A program made the position numbers and the translations under genes. From assembly GCA_023410535.1 (NCBI GenBank), contig JAEYPR010000002.1, positions 124,001 through 188,000 of the forward strand: a stretch of DNA of 64,000 nt, given 5' to 3'. This document shows positions 62,818-64,000 of this stretch, one piece after another (the stretch's first letter is position 1; each line of letters begins with the position of its first letter). Source of the DNA: Bacillota bacterium (GTDB taxonomy: Bacteria; Bacillota; UBA4882; UBA8346). A model generated the notes under the pieces. It was not told the origin of the DNA and ran no database searches. It was given only the letters and a program-made list of their open reading frames with translations.

Positions 62818-64000
62818 ATGAAGCAGGCACAACGTAGTTTAATCGTGTTGCTAAGCATCGCTTTGATTTTGATTGGAAGTATGATTCCAATCCATGCCGA
62901 GTCGCCGGGACGCCCGGAAGTCAGAGCGCTTTGGGTGGACGCCTTCCATAACGGGATCAAAACCCCGGCGCAGGTTGAGCAATTGGTAAAAGACGCTTTA
63001 ACCGGCAATATCAATACCTTGATTGTTCAAGTACGGCGGCGGGGCGACGCCTATTATCACCGGAGCATTGAGCCGCGGACCGAGGACCCGGCGTTGCAAC
63101 CGGGATTCGACGCGTTGCAATATTTGATCGAGCAAGCGCATGCCAACCGGATTGAGGTTCATGCCTGGCTCAATACGTTGGTGGCTTGGAACCGCGCCAC
63201 AGCGCCGCTTGACCCAAAACATATCTGGAACGCCCATGGGCCAACCGCAACGGGCCGGGCCAACTGGATCTCCTATTACCGTACTTTTGACAAAGCCAAA
63301 CAGGTCTGGTCGGAACAGTTGCAGAGTTCGTATTACCTCGATCCCGGCCATCCCGATTTGGTCGATTACACGGCAGCGGTCTATCTGGAAGTTGTCAAAA
63401 ATTACGATGTCGACGGCATTCATTTGGATTATAGCCGTTACGCCGGAAAAGAATGGGGTTATAACCCGACTAGCATCGCCCGCTATCAGGCCCGTTACGG
63501 GACGACCGGACTCCCCGCGCCCGATGATCCGCAATGGGCGGCGTGGCGGCGTGAGCAAACCGCCAATTTGGTGCGGAAGATTTACTTACAAGCTATTGCG
63601 CTCAAGCCCAAGCTGAAAGTCTCGTCGGCCGTGATTACCTGGGGCGACGGCCCGGTCACCGAAGCCGACTGGGAACGCTCGCGGGCGTATACCGAGGTGT
63701 TTCAGGACTGGCGCAGTTGGCTTCAGGAAGGGATTCTCGATCTGGCGGTGCCGATGAATTATTTCCGGGATTTCAATCCGGCCCAGCAACTCTGGTATAA
63801 CCGCTGGATTGAATGGGAGAAAGATCACCAATACGGCCGGCAAATTGTGATCGGCCCGGGAAGCTATGCGCAATACATCGAAGATACGCTCTACCAGATC
63901 CGGCGGGCTCAGTCCCCGTCCAATCTGGGAAATTATGCCGCCGGCGTTTCGTTGTACACTTACGGGACCAGTCACCTCTATAGTAACGACGATTACGCGG
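62818..64000 (+). CDS. Secreted GH10-like (DUF187/YngK-type) protein, 5' part
   Basis: This gene runs off the right edge of the window; 394 residues are visible. A signal peptide (about residues 1-29, ending IHA) leads into a TIM-barrel of the glycosyl-hydrolase-like 10 (UPF0748) family: EVRALWVDAFHNGIKTP, NTLIVQVRRRGDAYY, RIEVHAWLNTLVAWNR, the DVDGIHLDYSRY catalytic region and LDLAVPMNYFRDF. Family members such as YngK are exported and probably act on wall polysaccharides or exopolymers. The ATG at 62818 has AGG a few bases upstream. Confidence 0.9.
   Translation, partial: MKQAQRSLIVLLSIALILIGSMIPIHAESPGRPEVRALWVDAFHNGIKTPAQVEQLVKDALTGNINTLIVQVRRRGDAYYHRSIEPRTEDPALQPGFDALQYLIEQAHANRIEVHAWLNTLVAWNRATAPLDPKHIWNAHGPTATGRANWISYYRTFDKAKQVWSEQLQSSYYLDPGHPDLVDYTAAVYLEVVKNYDVDGIHLDYSRYAGKEWGYNPTSIARYQARYGTTGLPAPDDPQWAAWRREQTANLVRKIYLQAIALKPKLKVSSAVITWGDGPVTEADWERSRAYTEVFQDWRSWLQEGILDLAVPMNYFRDFNPAQQLWYNRWIEWEKDHQYGRQIVIGPGSYAQYIEDTLYQIRRAQSPSNLGNYAAGVSLYTYGTSHLYSNDDYA

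Overview
The window reads as a chromosome segment of an endospore-forming Bacillota (Firmicutes) that also has an outer membrane. Spore side: GerA, GerB and GerC germinant-receptor subunits (44.2-48.3 kb), a T-box leader in front of gltX, and HelD. Outer-membrane side: a TonB-dependent siderophore receptor whose last residue is Phe, plus tonB-exbB-exbD (5.4-17.2 kb). This combination fits spore-forming Negativicutes, Halanaerobiia or Limnochordia/Hydrogenispora-like lineages. The exact genus is a guess. No tRNA, rRNA, CRISPR array, intact transposase or prophage was seen.

Layout. (1) 0-3.1 kb: end of gltB and all of gltD, the NADPH-type glutamate synthase. (2) 3.3-5.3 kb: a DUF438/hemerythrin/PAS protein and a DUF454 membrane protein. 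(3) 5.4-17.2 kb: a ferric-siderophore island with outer-membrane receptor, binding protein, two Fes-type esterases, an AraC regulator, two permeases, an ATPase and TonB-ExbB-ExbD. The receptor and permease promoters share a long operator followed by an extended -10, and each leader carries an iron-box-like palindrome. (4) 17.3-29.1 kb: a GGDEF/HD-GYP protein, a ketopantoate-reductase-like protein, DUF3793, a duplicated secreted 5'-nucleotidase, an RCC1-repeat lipoprotein, an AT-rich pentapeptide-repeat gene and an SRAP protein.

(5) 29.3-41.2 kb: a ten-gene amino-sugar operon on one strand: ROK repressor with two identical upstream AT-rich operators, SIS protein, AGE epimerase, NagA, ceramidase-fold amidase, TIM-barrel isomerase, an AfuABC/FbpABC-type importer and a divergent NagB. 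It has no PTS and no kinase, so it may import an already phosphorylated sugar. (6) 41.4-41.74 kb: an array of 42-bp repeats, nearly all carrying a DnaA box. (7) 42.4-44.1 kb: alkylation-repair genes ogt, alkA and adaA. (8) 44.2-48.3 kb: the germination cluster, with gerB inverted relative to gerA and gerC. (9) 48.5-64 kb: a glycosyltransferase, gltX behind a T-box leader with a duplicated antiterminator/terminator module, an MBL-fold hydrolase, a GNAT enzyme, HelD, a nitroreductase-like protein, a Mak-like sugar kinase, an oligogalacturonate-lyase-like protein, an MFS exporter, a chemoreceptor and the start of a secreted GH10-like protein.

The strongest leads for something undescribed are the DnaA-box array, the amino-sugar operon with its sugar-phosphate-type importer and cytosolic ceramidase-fold enzyme, the tandem T-box module, and the paired iron-regulated promoters.
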